This document shows positions 1 to 5,647 of a DNA stretch of 8,069 nt, piece after piece. Each line of letters opens with the position of its first letter. Positions within the stretch are counted from its first letter, which is position 1. The notes beneath the pieces are model-generated. The model was not told the origin of the DNA and did no database searches. It saw only the letters and a list, made by a program, of their open reading frames with translations. Where the stretch lies: assembly GCF_016680995.1 (NCBI RefSeq), contig NZ_JAEQMG010000079.1, positions 1 to 8,069 on the forward strand, written 5' to 3'. Source of the stretch: Ruminococcus difficilis. Lineage in GTDB: Bacteria; Bacillota_A; Clostridia; Oscillospirales; Acutalibacteraceae. A program made the position numbers and the translations under genes.

Positions 1-357
1 GAAAATATAGTTGTCACCTGTCAGCCTAATGTTTTGATTCTGCTTGAGCGCTTCGTTATATGCTAAGCTGTCCTTTTTCAACGCCTCAATGTTTATATAA
101 CCGTTTGATCTTGATGATGTTACTCCGTCTGACCGGCTATGCTCCCTTGTATCAGTATCATAATCCGTTTTGTATTTGTCTTTATTTTCAGGCTGTCTAT
201 TACTACCGCTATCCGTTTTTCCACTTTGGCTCTCTTGGAGTTGTTCGATAGACTGGTTAAAATCATTTATTTTGCTCTCCACTTGGACATAATGAGAATA
301 GTACATTGTTAAAATTACTGCCATAATGATTACGCCGATAGACGTTATACCGATCAC
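1..357 (-). CDS. N-terminal part of a membrane-anchored, sortase-like protein (runs off the window)
   Basis: The minus-strand frame is open from 393 down to base 1 and continues beyond the window. It encodes a basic RVCKW stretch, one hydrophobic segment of about 20 residues (LVIGITSIGVIIMAVILTMY), then a polar helix-rich region (VQVESKINDFNQSIEQLQES), a Ser/Asp/Lys linker and DSLAYNEALKQNQN. A single N-terminal anchor, a polar stalk and a 'YN..L' stretch resemble the N-terminus of clostridial class B/C-like sortases, but the catalytic His/Cys/Arg domain lies outside the window, so the family is a guess. The start is unresolved. GTG at 357 is the first usual start in the open part. An upstream ATG at 417-415 is in the same frame and makes an ATGA overlap with a preceding stop, but a TGA at 396-394 separates it from the body. 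Confidence 0.42.
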   Translation of the reverse strand, partial: MIGITSIGVIIMAVILTMYYSHYVQVESKINDFNQSIEQLQESQSGKTDSGSNRQPENKDKYKTDYDTDTREHSRSDGVTSSRSNGYINIEALKKDSLAYNEALKQNQNIRLTGDNYIF

Positions 358-413
358 CAGCCACTTGCAAACCCGAATTTGAAAACCACGATTTCATAAG
401 TGGTTACTGCCCC

Positions 414-530
414 TCATAGGGCTTTAATAAAATCCTCCAAAACGCTTGAAAACAAAGGATTTATCGCAATGTGTCCGCCTTATCCCTTTATACGATTTCA
501 CTTGCGTTTATGCTTCCCTCGCCACCTCAT
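414..530 (-). pseudogene. Decayed 3' end of an unrecognised gene upstream of the sortase-like gene
   Basis: In one minus-strand frame, 39 codons from the ATG at 530-528 to a terminal TGA at 416-414 read as protein-like sequence interrupted by two stops: MRWRGKHKRK, TGA, NRIKG, TAA, then GGHIAINPLFSSVLEDFIKAL and the final stop. The final TGA overlaps the candidate ATG of the sortase-like frame as ATGA, the usual sign of translational coupling in an operon. A GGAGGA ribosome-binding-like stretch lies at 438-433. This may be the remnant of the gene once upstream in that operon, cut at its other end by the left border of the integrated element. I do not recognise the family. Low complexity is not the explanation, but chance coding cannot be excluded over so short a length. 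Confidence 0.28.
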
Positions 531-550
531 AAGGGCAAAAATAAGGGAAG
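513..550. repeat. Candidate left attachment site (attL) of the integrative element
   Basis: Bases 526-549 match 7740-7763 at 22 of 24 positions in direct orientation, sharing TAAGGGCAAAAA and AAGGGAA. The left copy sits inside a CTTCCCT (513-519) / AGGGAAG (544-550) dyad, and the right copy sits in a corresponding dyad just after the integrase stop codon. Tyrosine integrases bind inverted core sites around a short crossover region, so paired dyads in direct orientation at the two ends of the gene cluster fit attL and attR. The exact crossover point cannot be set without an empty site. Confidence 0.6.
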
Positions 551-579
551 AAAAATCTGATAACAAGCTATAAAAACAA

Positions 580-606
580 GTGGCAATCGGGAAACTGTGA
601 CATATG
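580..606 (+). repeat. Left arm of a long-range inverted repeat
   Basis: The sequence GTGGCAATCGGGA, then AA, then CTGTGACATATG is the reverse complement of 6374-6398 except for the two extra A bases. The copy ends about 30 bases before the tnpV start codon and lies about 30 bases inside the candidate attL. Its role is unknown; possibilities include a regulator or recombinase binding site, or the scar of a rearrangement. Confidence 0.75.
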
Positions 607-636
607 TGCGAATATATTATACTGGAGGATTTCAAG

Positions 637-1014
637 ATGGACAAGTACATTTATGATGAAAACAACGGTCTTTGGTATGAACTGCAAGGCGAATACTATT
701 TGCCGTGCCTTAGCTTGCCACCCGAAGAAGAAAAGCCTATCGGGATATGGGGACAGCGGCACAAACGCTACCTGAAAGAACATAGAAAAGCAACCTACAC
801 AACACTTCTGACCAGCGGTAAGCTCAACACTTATCTTTCCGGCATCAACGAACAGGCGCAGGAACGCTTTGAACGGCTCATAGATGGCATGAAGCAGGCA
901 CAGGGTATCACGGAACAATTAAAGGCGGAAAACGCCTTAGAATGGGTCAGGAGAATGAATAATATACGGGCTTGTGCGATGGAGATTGTGAATAAAGAAA
1001 TCATCTTCGCATAG
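637..1014 (+). CDS. tnpV: TnpV-family transposon-encoded protein
   Basis: The 125-residue product is soluble and has the features I associate with the TnpV family: an N-terminal WYELQGEYYLPCL stretch (about residues 13-25), IGIWGQRHKRYLKEH (36-50), then TYTTLLTSGKLNTYL (53-67) and a helical Gln/Glu-rich C-terminus. TnpV proteins occur next to recombinase and mobilization genes in clostridial transposons; their biochemical role is not established. The ATG at 637 is chosen because GGAGG at 624-628 lies 8 bases upstream. An in-frame ATG at 604 has no ribosome binding site and falls in the inverted repeat. The gene is single, at the left end of the element, and is closed by its own terminator. 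Confidence 0.8.
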   Translation: MDKYIYDENNGLWYELQGEYYLPCLSLPPEEEKPIGIWGQRHKRYLKEHRKATYTTLLTSGKLNTYLSGINEQAQERFERLIDGMKQAQGITEQLKAENALEWVRRMNNIRACAMEIVNKEIIFA

Positions 1015-1035
1015 CAGACTGGCGGTAACGCAAAG

Positions 1036-1074
1036 CGAGGGGTAAAGGTGTAAATGCCTTACCCCTCGTATTTT
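1036..1074 (+). terminator. Rho-independent terminator of tnpV
   Basis: A perfect 10-bp stem, CGAGGGGTAA (1036-1045) with TTACCCCTCG (1059-1068), has a 13-base loop and is followed by TATTTTAT. It begins 22 bases after the tnpV stop and separates this gene from the cargo operon. Confidence 0.8.
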
Positions 1075-1200
1075 ATGACGAGAATATGGCTTAACACAAG
1101 GCATTTGTGGGTTAAAAGCGCTACAGTAGAGAGATTATGCTGAAAACATAGGGTTTGGCAATCCAAAAGCAAACTTTTTATGAATGTTGTCTGTTGCCTC

Positions 1201-1229
1201 TTGACTTATATCGGCAATCTATATATAAT
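1201..1229 (+). promoter_or_regulatory. Sigma-A type promoter of the padR operon
   Basis: TTGACT at 1201-1206 and TATAAT at 1224-1229 are separated by exactly 17 bases. The predicted transcript would start near 1236, within the dyad described at 1209-1249, so a bound regulator would block it. No internal promoter was found before the next three genes, so it likely drives padR through the KTR gene. Confidence 0.8.
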
Positions 1230-1249
1230 CGATATGTAGACTGTCGATA
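1209..1249. promoter_or_regulatory. Imperfect dyad over the padR -10 region, probable PadR operator
   Basis: The left arm (1209-1225, TATCGGCAATCTATATA) and the reverse complement of the right arm (1233-1249, TATCGACAGTCTACATA) agree at 14 of 17 positions. The dyad spans the -10 box and predicted transcription start. PadR proteins usually repress their own operons by binding AT-rich dyads of this size, so autoregulation is the natural reading. That this particular PadR binds it is inferred. Confidence 0.65.
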
Positions 1250-1264
1250 CAAGGAGGGACATAT

Positions 1265-1612
1265 ATGGCAATTGATAAATCTCTGATTTCAGGGAATACA
1301 GATATGCTGATTTTGAAGCTGCTTGAAAAACAAGATATGTATGGGTATCAGATGATAGAAGAACTTGCGAAGCAATCCGACCATACTTTTGAATTGAAAG
1401 CAGGAACATTATATCCTCTGCTCCATCTCTTAGAGCAAAAGCAGTATCTTGTGTCCTATGACGGAGAAACTGTTGCGGGGAAAACAAGAAAATATTACAG
1501 GATTACAGATGAAGGGAAAAGATTTCTTGTGGTGCGGCTGTCTGAGTGGGAAAGCTACTCTGCCGCAGTCAATAAGGTTTTGTCGGGGGGTGTTTTGCTT
1601 GCAGGAATATAA
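1265..1612 (+). CDS. PadR-family transcriptional regulator
   Basis: The 115-residue protein is the length of a minimal PadR regulator. It has the winged-helix pattern DMLILKLLEKQDMYGYQMIEEL (residues 13-34, given in part), then FELKAGTLYPLLHLLEQKQYL (41-61 region), in which GTLYPLL is the family signature, and the wing TRKYYRITDEGKRFL. Such dimeric repressors typically sense envelope stress or small molecules and control neighbouring membrane-protein genes. GGAGG at 1253-1257 lies 7 bases before the ATG. The C-terminus (SGGVLLAGI) is encoded in the stretch that overlaps the start of the next gene by 14 bases, so the two are translationally coupled. The regulator and its partner form the known PadR plus PadR-associated-domain pairing. 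Confidence 0.93.
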   Translation: MAIDKSLISGNTDMLILKLLEKQDMYGYQMIEELAKQSDHTFELKAGTLYPLLHLLEQKQYLVSYDGETVAGKTRKYYRITDEGKRFLVVRLSEWESYSAAVNKVLSGGVLLAGI

Positions 1613-2894
1613 TTCTCCCGAAGAATATATCAAGGATGTTCAAAGATACATTCGTTGGAGCAGAGCAAAGGTTGTGGCAACAAGAGAGCTTTCTGACCAC
1701 ATAAACGACCAATACGATGCTTTGCGGGAAAACGGTCTGAATCAGAAAGAAGCAATGAGAAAAGCCATTGAAGAAATGGGCGATGCAGATGTAGTTGGGA
1801 CAGAGCTTGATATTGTCCACCGCCCGAAAGTGAATTGGCTGTTGCTGCTCATAGCAGGCGTGTTGCTGCTGAGTGGTATTCTAATCTCTGCTATGCTAAC
1901 CTCAATATCCCTGACCGTACCAAAGATAATCGGTATTGTGCTTGGAGTTTGTGTTGCTGCTTTTTTGTATTTTATTGATTACACTGTCTTAATTCGCTTT
2001 CCAAGAGCGTTATACGGACTGCTCTCACTGGCGGCAATCTTCGGGCTACTCTATGAATTATGGAACGGATTTGCACCGCTTGGATACGGTTTTCTGTTCT
2101 ACCTGCTGCTATGCTATCCGATTGTTTTGGTCGGAATCCTGTTTTATGAAAAGAACAGTGAAAGCGAGACAAAAATCATACATTACTGGCTATATGCTAT
2201 TTTTCCGCTGACTTTAGCGTTAATAAATCAAGCGTTTCCAGTTTTTGTGTTGCTGTTGGCTTGCGAGCTATTCATCTTTTGCTGCGGGTTAAAATTAAAA
2301 TGGCTGAAATGGAATCGTGTTAATATCTTCGGTGTGGCTTGTATGCTGATTTTTCTTATTATCGGAGTGTACCTGTTAAGCCGCTTTTATCATCTTTTTC
2401 GCTTGCAGGAAAATACAGGATATTTACAACAGCTCGATTTCTTTTCGGTGTTTCGTGAAGCGGAGTTAATTGGAAAAAGCGGAATGCCTGTTGATGTGAA
2501 GGTAATGAGCTACTTCTATGACCACCCAATCACCCTGCTCCTGTACGAATACGGAAAATTTTCACTTATATTTTTGCTGTTTGTATTCGGGATATTGTTT
2601 GCTATCCTTTACAGGACTTCAAAAAAGCAGGATACAGAGGTTGGCAAACTTCTAACCAATACCGTGCTGTTGATTTATATTTTACGAATTGTTTTCACTG
2701 CCTTATCCGACATTGGGGTTCTTCCGAACTTCTTTATGTGCGTCCCCTTCGTTGTAACAGGAGGAATGTTCATTATTTACGATATGGCACTTGTTGGAAT
2801 TATCCTATCAGTAAACCGCAATGAGAGCATTGCAAAGGATTGGATTAAATTAAAAAGCAAGCGTAACGCTGCTAAAAACGGAGGTCAACTATGA
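1599..2894 (+). CDS. Membrane protein with N-terminal PadR-associated (HAAS/permease-prefix) domain and divergent SEDS (FtsW/RodA-like) body
   Basis: The 431-residue product starts with a soluble helical domain of about 75 residues (EEYIKDVQRYIRW; RELSDHINDQYDALRENG; EAMRKAIEEMGDADVVG). This is the domain seen in PadR-linked membrane proteins. Residues 79-405 hold about nine or ten hydrophobic segments. The C-terminal half resembles SEDS proteins: a large loop after about residue 265 with GYLQQL and LIGKSG, then YEYGKFSLIFLL, and a last pair of segments with DIGVLPNFFMCVPFVVTGG followed by ALVGIILSVNRNES, matching the FtsW pattern 'IGvlP.tGiPlPFvS.GG...l...GilLsi.R'. The catalytic Asp of the 'HTDFIFA' motif seems absent; the aligned stretch reads DHPITLLLYE (308-317). 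TTG at 1599 is preferred because a G-rich Shine-Dalgarno (1585-1590) precedes it; GTG at 1590 is an alternative. Its stop overlaps the next ATG by ATGA. A polymerase role is not assured. Confidence 0.72.
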   Translation: MQEYNSPEEYIKDVQRYIRWSRAKVVATRELSDHINDQYDALRENGLNQKEAMRKAIEEMGDADVVGTELDIVHRPKVNWLLLLIAGVLLLSGILISAMLTSISLTVPKIIGIVLGVCVAAFLYFIDYTVLIRFPRALYGLLSLAAIFGLLYELWNGFAPLGYGFLFYLLLCYPIVLVGILFYEKNSESETKIIHYWLYAIFPLTLALINQAFPVFVLLLACELFIFCCGLKLKWLKWNRVNIFGVACMLIFLIIGVYLLSRFYHLFRLQENTGYLQQLDFFSVFREAELIGKSGMPVDVKVMSYFYDHPITLLLYEYGKFSLIFLLFVFGILFAILYRTSKKQDTEVGKLLTNTVLLIYILRIVFTALSDIGVLPNFFMCVPFVVTGGMFIIYDMALVGIILSVNRNESIAKDWIKLKSKRNAAKNGGQL

Positions 2895-3361
2895 AAAAAT
2901 TCTTATGTGCTATTCTATTCTTGACGATGGTAATCAGTCTCTCCGCCTGCGGCGGTAAAGGCGTTTCGACACTTGTGAAGCATTATGGTCAGGAAAAGGT
3001 CGATGAAATGGAAATCGAGTGTACCGATGAAACACAGCTAAAGGTCGCAAATGACCTCATAGCAGAAGCAAAGGATATTATGTCTTACTGCGGGTCAGGA
3101 GACGGTACGAATAAAGAGGACTGCGGTGCGTTAGAAAGATACTATTTCTTTGATGATAAGGCGGTTCGGGCAGATGTTTCGATAGAACTTGTAACCACCA
3201 AACAGGAAAATGGGAAGGGATATATCTGGGTGAAATATTCAGCCGATTATTACGATAAGGATGATACTCTCATTTCTGGTAACGGAGAAGCATATTCACG
3301 TTGGGATATTGAACAGTTAGATGGAAAATGGACGGTAACGTTAATTGACGAAATACCGTAA
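2891..3361 (+). CDS. Small secreted lipoprotein of unknown function
   Basis: The 156-residue product has a classic lipoprotein signal: MKKF, a hydrophobic core (LCAILFLTMVIS) and the lipobox LSAC, with the lipidated cysteine at residue 20 followed by GGKG. The mature part is acidic, contains three more cysteines (44, 67 and 79) and an aromatic, beta-strand-like C-terminus (YIWVKYSADYY, WDIEQLDGKWTVTLI) similar in style to small extracellular domains. I recognise no family. GGAGG at 2880-2884 lies 6 bases before the ATG, which overlaps the stop of the membrane protein gene by four bases. The coupling suggests that the lipoprotein works with that protein at the outer face of the membrane. Confidence 0.85.
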   Translation: MKKFLCAILFLTMVISLSACGGKGVSTLVKHYGQEKVDEMEIECTDETQLKVANDLIAEAKDIMSYCGSGDGTNKEDCGALERYYFFDDKAVRADVSIELVTTKQENGKGYIWVKYSADYYDKDDTLISGNGEAYSRWDIEQLDGKWTVTLIDEIP

Positions 3362-3375
3362 GGATTGGTGAGTGT

Positions 3376-3552
3376 ATGCAGAAACAAGCCGAATGGATAT
3401 TATGTCCTGTTTGTGGCAACAAAACCCGTGACAGAACAAGATATGATACGGTCTTGAAAAACTATCCTCTCTACTGCCCGAAGTGCAAGCAGGAAACGCT
3501 GATAGAAGCAGAGAACTTGAAAGTAACCGTTATAAAGAAACAGGAAAACTAA
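3376..3552 (+). CDS. Cysteine-rich KTR domain protein
   Basis: This short gene encodes 58 residues: an N-terminal EWILCPVCGNKTRDRTRYDT stretch and a second YCPKCKQE knuckle. The four cysteines (10, 13, 34, 37) form two CxxC pairs expected to hold one zinc ion, and NKTR after the first pair is the signature of the Cys-rich KTR family, common in clostridial mobile elements and of unknown function. It starts 14 bases after the lipoprotein stop; its ribosome binding site is weak (AAGGA at 3360-3364, or GGTGAG at 3366-3371). It ends just before a strong terminator and is probably the last gene of the padR operon. Confidence 0.85.
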   Translation: MQKQAEWILCPVCGNKTRDRTRYDTVLKNYPLYCPKCKQETLIEAENLKVTVIKKQEN

Positions 3553-3566
3553 TCTCTATATGTATG

Positions 3567-3603
3567 CCGCCGTGTATGGGTAAAACCATAGCGGCGGTTT
3601 TTC
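3567..3603 (+). terminator. Rho-independent terminator closing the padR operon
   Basis: CCGCCG (3567-3572) and TATGG (3575-3579) pair with CCATA (3586-3590) and CGGCGG (3592-3597), with a small internal loop, and a run of five T follows. It lies between the convergent KTR and relaxase genes. The T run is on the plus strand only, so it mainly stops plus-strand transcription, though the stem may also slow polymerase coming from the relaxase gene. Confidence 0.85.
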
Positions 3604-3608
3604 TTCGC

Positions 3609-5021
3609 CTATCGGCTGCCTCTGTCAAAGGATTTCTTTCGTGGCTTTTGCTGTCTGCCCTGCTCCTGCAACTGTCTGAGCCTGTTTCGGACGCTCTCCT
3701 TTTCGGGCGGTCTTGGCGGTCTGCTCTTTTGTTTCACCTGACGCTCCCATTCGGCAAGGTCACGGTTGTATTGTTCCACAACGGCTTCCGCCTCCCGATA
3801 GGTCGCCATGAATGCCTGCACATCGGGATAACCGTCCTCCCTGAGAATATCGGGGAGCTTATCCAGCCTGCGGTCAATTTCTTGCTCCGTCTGCTGTATC
3901 TGCTCGGTAAGGGCTTTGCGCTCCTTGCCCTTGAAAATCCCTGTTGTTTCTGCAAGCTGTGTTTTCAGCTTGGGCAGAATGTTGTCCTGCAAATTCCTAA
4001 TCCCTCTTGCCTCATCCTGCACCCGTATCATTAGATTCCGCATGGTGCAGAACTCTGTCATATCAATATCCAGCGTGGGCTTCGGCGGTATCCCGTATTC
4101 ACGGATAAGGTTTTGTAAAATGTCCTTCGCCTTGTTCACGATACGGCGGAACAGATTCGGCAGCCAGCCCTCGCTTTTAATGGATTGGCTAACCTTGTCG
4201 TGTATCTCGGTTTGTTTGATTTCCAGTATTTTAGCCTCCTCAATCCCCGATACAAGTGCCATGTCCGCTGTCCTGTTCCATTCCTGCCTTGTAGCGTTGT
4301 CGGCTGCAATCTCTTCGGCTTTGGGATTGTTCTTGCCTATTTTCTTTGTCGGCAGGTACACGCTGTTTTTGTCAAATACCTTCAGGTGCTGTTCAGGGTT
4401 TTCAATATGGAGATTGATAAGGTTTGTATAATCCTCTTTTACCTCCCGAAGAAAAGGCTCTCTCTTGAAGCGGTCATCCTTTACGGTGAACAGATGGCTT
4501 TCGTAAACCTCTCCCTTTTTGATAATGGTACAGCCTTTTCTTATCTGCCCGTCCTCACCTGTGATTTCCTTCTTGGTGCGTACCCGCTTGCCTGTTTCGT
4601 CAAAGAATACGCTTCTTGTGGCAATCTTCACATCAGGCTCAGGAAGCAGCTTCCTTTCGCTGAAAATCAGATGAATGTGGTAATTGGTCTTGCGCTTATT
4701 GTGGTGCAATGCCGACACACATTCCACGCCGTACCGCCTGCGGAACTCATCTGTAAAATCCTCAAGCACCTGCTGCGGCTCGTACTGCGTGTAAACTTCG
4801 GGCAGGGCGATAATCAGCTCCCTTGCCTCAATACATTTCCCCTCTGCGCCGCTGCGCTGGAACTCCTGCCGGCTCTCCCTTGCGAGATTATTCCAAAAGG
4901 CATTGTCGGCGGTGCGGTAAGTGGCGTACAGATTTTCCTGTCTTGCGTGGCTGGTGATATACGATATTCGTCCTTTGACATTAGGCAGCTTCGACATCTG
5001 TATGAAGCTGTGTCTTGCCAT
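3609..5021 (-). CDS. MobA/MobL-family relaxase (MOBQ type)
   Basis: The 470-residue protein nicks the transfer origin of the element and stays linked to the 5' end of the strand it leads into the recipient. The relaxase domain fills about residues 1-240. Tyr21 in KGRISYITSH is the probable nicking tyrosine by position. The metal-binding three-histidine motif is HHNKRKTNYHIHLIFSER, with His107, His115 and His117 likely ligands. Residues 265-460 are charged and helical (LKTQLAETT, LTEQIQQTEQEIDRRL, AEAVVEQYNRDLAEWERQ), and the tail PPRPPEKE...RKKSFDRGSR is basic. AAAGG at 5029-5033 sits 7 bases before the ATG. No coupling protein or type IV secretion genes are present, so the element must borrow the conjugation machinery of a co-resident element. 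Confidence 0.92.
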   Translation of the reverse strand: MARHSFIQMSKLPNVKGRISYITSHARQENLYATYRTADNAFWNNLARESRQEFQRSGAEGKCIEARELIIALPEVYTQYEPQQVLEDFTDEFRRRYGVECVSALHHNKRKTNYHIHLIFSERKLLPEPDVKIATRSVFFDETGKRVRTKKEITGEDGQIRKGCTIIKKGEVYESHLFTVKDDRFKREPFLREVKEDYTNLINLHIENPEQHLKVFDKNSVYLPTKKIGKNNPKAEEIAADNATRQEWNRTADMALVSGIEEAKILEIKQTEIHDKVSQSIKSEGWLPNLFRRIVNKAKDILQNLIREYGIPPKPTLDIDMTEFCTMRNLMIRVQDEARGIRNLQDNILPKLKTQLAETTGIFKGKERKALTEQIQQTEQEIDRRLDKLPDILREDGYPDVQAFMATYREAEAVVEQYNRDLAEWERQVKQKSRPPRPPEKESVRNRLRQLQEQGRQQKPRKKSFDRGSR

Positions 5022-5058
5022 AATCCAACCTTTCTTTAAAATATACCGTTCTCATTTT

Positions 5059-5078
5059 GCAACCGTCTTGACGGTTGC
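5059..5078. repeat. Perfect 9-bp inverted repeat just upstream of the relaxase gene
   Basis: GCAACCGTC and GACGGTTGC are perfect reverse complements separated by TT. The left arm overlaps a TTTTGCAA box at 5055-5062 that matches the boxes in front of the excisionase-like and XRE genes. The repeat lies about 38 bases before the relaxase start and may be an operator for the relaxase gene or part of the transfer origin. Confidence 0.7.
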
Positions 5079-5249
5079 TGCTGTTTCGGCGGCTTTGCTG
5101 ACGGAACAGCGCCGTATCAAAAGCGGCAGGGATTTCCTGCAAGCGTTGATACGGTAGCTCCCCGCAGGGGCGAAATACCCTGAGTACAAATCGACAGATT
5201 TGTGCGAGGGGTGTATTTCGCTCTCAAACGCCGAGGGCTTTAAGAACGG
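5079..5249. other. Non-coding hairpin cluster, candidate origin of transfer (oriT)
   Basis: Several stems are packed between the relaxase and excisionase-like genes. CCGTATCAA (5112-5120) pairs with TTGATACGG (5146-5154), enclosing GCAGG/CCTGC (5126-5130 and 5136-5140) with a symmetric AAGCG on each side. CCCC/GGGG flanks GCA at 5160-5170. GCGAAATAC (5170-5178) pairs with GTATTTCGC (5213-5221), enclosing ACAAATC/GATTTGT (5186-5192 and 5197-5203) with a GACA loop. None has a T run, so they are poor terminators. Stem-loops directly upstream of a relaxase gene are typical of oriT; the nick site cannot be identified by eye. Confidence 0.55.
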
Positions 5250-5465
5250 TCAATCTACTCGGCGGACATCATTCTGATTGAGAAGATTTCTGCCTTGATT
5301 GACCGTCATAAAACGCTCCAGCGTGTCCCTTCGGATAATGGTCTTGCGCCCTACCTTTAAGACAGGCAGCTTGCCCCAGTCCACCAATTTCCGCATGGTG
5401 TTCCTGCCGATACCCGTACATTCGGCGGCTTCCTCGATGGTCATACCTATTTTAACTGCGTTCAT
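5250..5465 (-). CDS. Excisionase-like small helix-turn-helix DNA-binding protein
   Basis: The 71-residue protein matches the excisionase/MerR-like HTH_17 fold: MTIEEAAECTGIGRNTMRKLVDWGKL (residues 8-33 region) forms the helix-turn-helix, and LPVLKVGRKTIIRRDTLERFM is the wing and last helix. Proteins of this type bend DNA at attachment sites and shift the integrase from integration to excision, or act as small regulators. AGGAGG (5473-5478) lies about 8 bases upstream of the ATG. It is divergent from the XRE gene and followed by the candidate oriT and relaxase, so it may be cotranscribed with the relaxase. Unlike many Xis genes it is not adjacent to int. Confidence 0.8.
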   Translation of the reverse strand: MNAVKIGMTIEEAAECTGIGRNTMRKLVDWGKLPVLKVGRKTIIRRDTLERFMTVNQGRNLLNQNDVRRVD

Positions 5466-5490
5466 TATCTCATCCTCCTTTTGAAATACT

Positions 5491-5603
5491 TGTTTTGCAA
5501 CTGTACAATCCTAATTATACTTATTTTGCAATCTCGTGTCAACCTGTTTTGCAACTGTTTAGGAATTTTTTTTAATATTTATCCCGTTTCAGGGTTGCAA
5601 TCT
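5491..5603. repeat. Array of four TTGCAA-centred boxes in the divergent control region
   Basis: TTGCAA, itself palindromic, occurs at 5495-5500, 5526-5531, 5549-5554 and 5595-5600. Boxes 1 and 3 share TGTTTTGCAACTGT exactly (5491-5504 and 5545-5558); boxes 2 and 4 share TTGCAATCT (5526-5534 and 5595-5603). A fifth TTTTGCAA is at 5055-5062 before the relaxase. Positions relative to the two promoters (spacer, upstream, start site, -35) are those of operators. The XRE-family protein encoded alongside is the likely ligand, though the excisionase-like protein is also possible. Confidence 0.75.
5514..5542 (-). promoter_or_regulatory. Consensus sigma-A promoter for the excisionase-like gene
   Basis: On the minus strand, TTGACA (5542-5537) and TATAAT (5519-5514) are both perfect hexamers with a 17-base spacer. 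Transcription would start near 5507. A TTTTGCAA box lies in the spacer (5524-5531), one just upstream (5547-5554) and one just downstream of the start (5493-5500), so this very strong promoter is probably kept silent by a repressor. Confidence 0.85.
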
Positions 5604-5623
5604 GCATTTTGATGTGCTATAAT
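5595..5623 (+). promoter_or_regulatory. Sigma-A promoter of the XRE regulator gene with operator over the -35 box
   Basis: TTGCAA (5595-5600) and TATAAT (5618-5623) are separated by 17 bases, and TG at 5615-5616 gives an extended -10. The -35 hexamer is itself the fourth TTGCAA box, which implies negative autoregulation if the box is bound by the gene product. The leader would be short, starting near 5630 and leading directly into the AGGAGG at 5634-5639. Confidence 0.8.
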
Positions 5624-5647
5624 GATACTCGTCAGGAGGTGGAAACC

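Noticed and set aside
60..251. Plus-strand frame of 63 codons
   Set aside because: It is antisense to the sortase-like frame, lacks a ribosome binding site, and gives an odd Tyr/Cys-rich product.
1449..1598. Longer N-terminus for the SEDS-like protein starting inside padR
   Set aside because: It would overlap padR by over 160 bases and adds no recognisable domain; the prefix domain starts right after the TTG at 1599.
3483..4034. Plus-strand frame of 183 codons crossing the terminator into the relaxase gene
   Set aside because: It runs through the KTR gene in another frame, through a strong terminator and then antisense to the relaxase.
4185..5039. Long plus-strand open frame (284 codons) opposite the relaxase gene
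   Set aside because: It is antisense to a clear relaxase with catalytic motifs, has no ribosome binding site, and its product (Cys-, Phe- and Leu-rich) looks like a mirror translation.
5160..5221. Hairpins as terminators of the excisionase-like gene
   Set aside because: None of the stems is followed by a T run in the minus-strand direction, so they fit a transfer origin better than termination.
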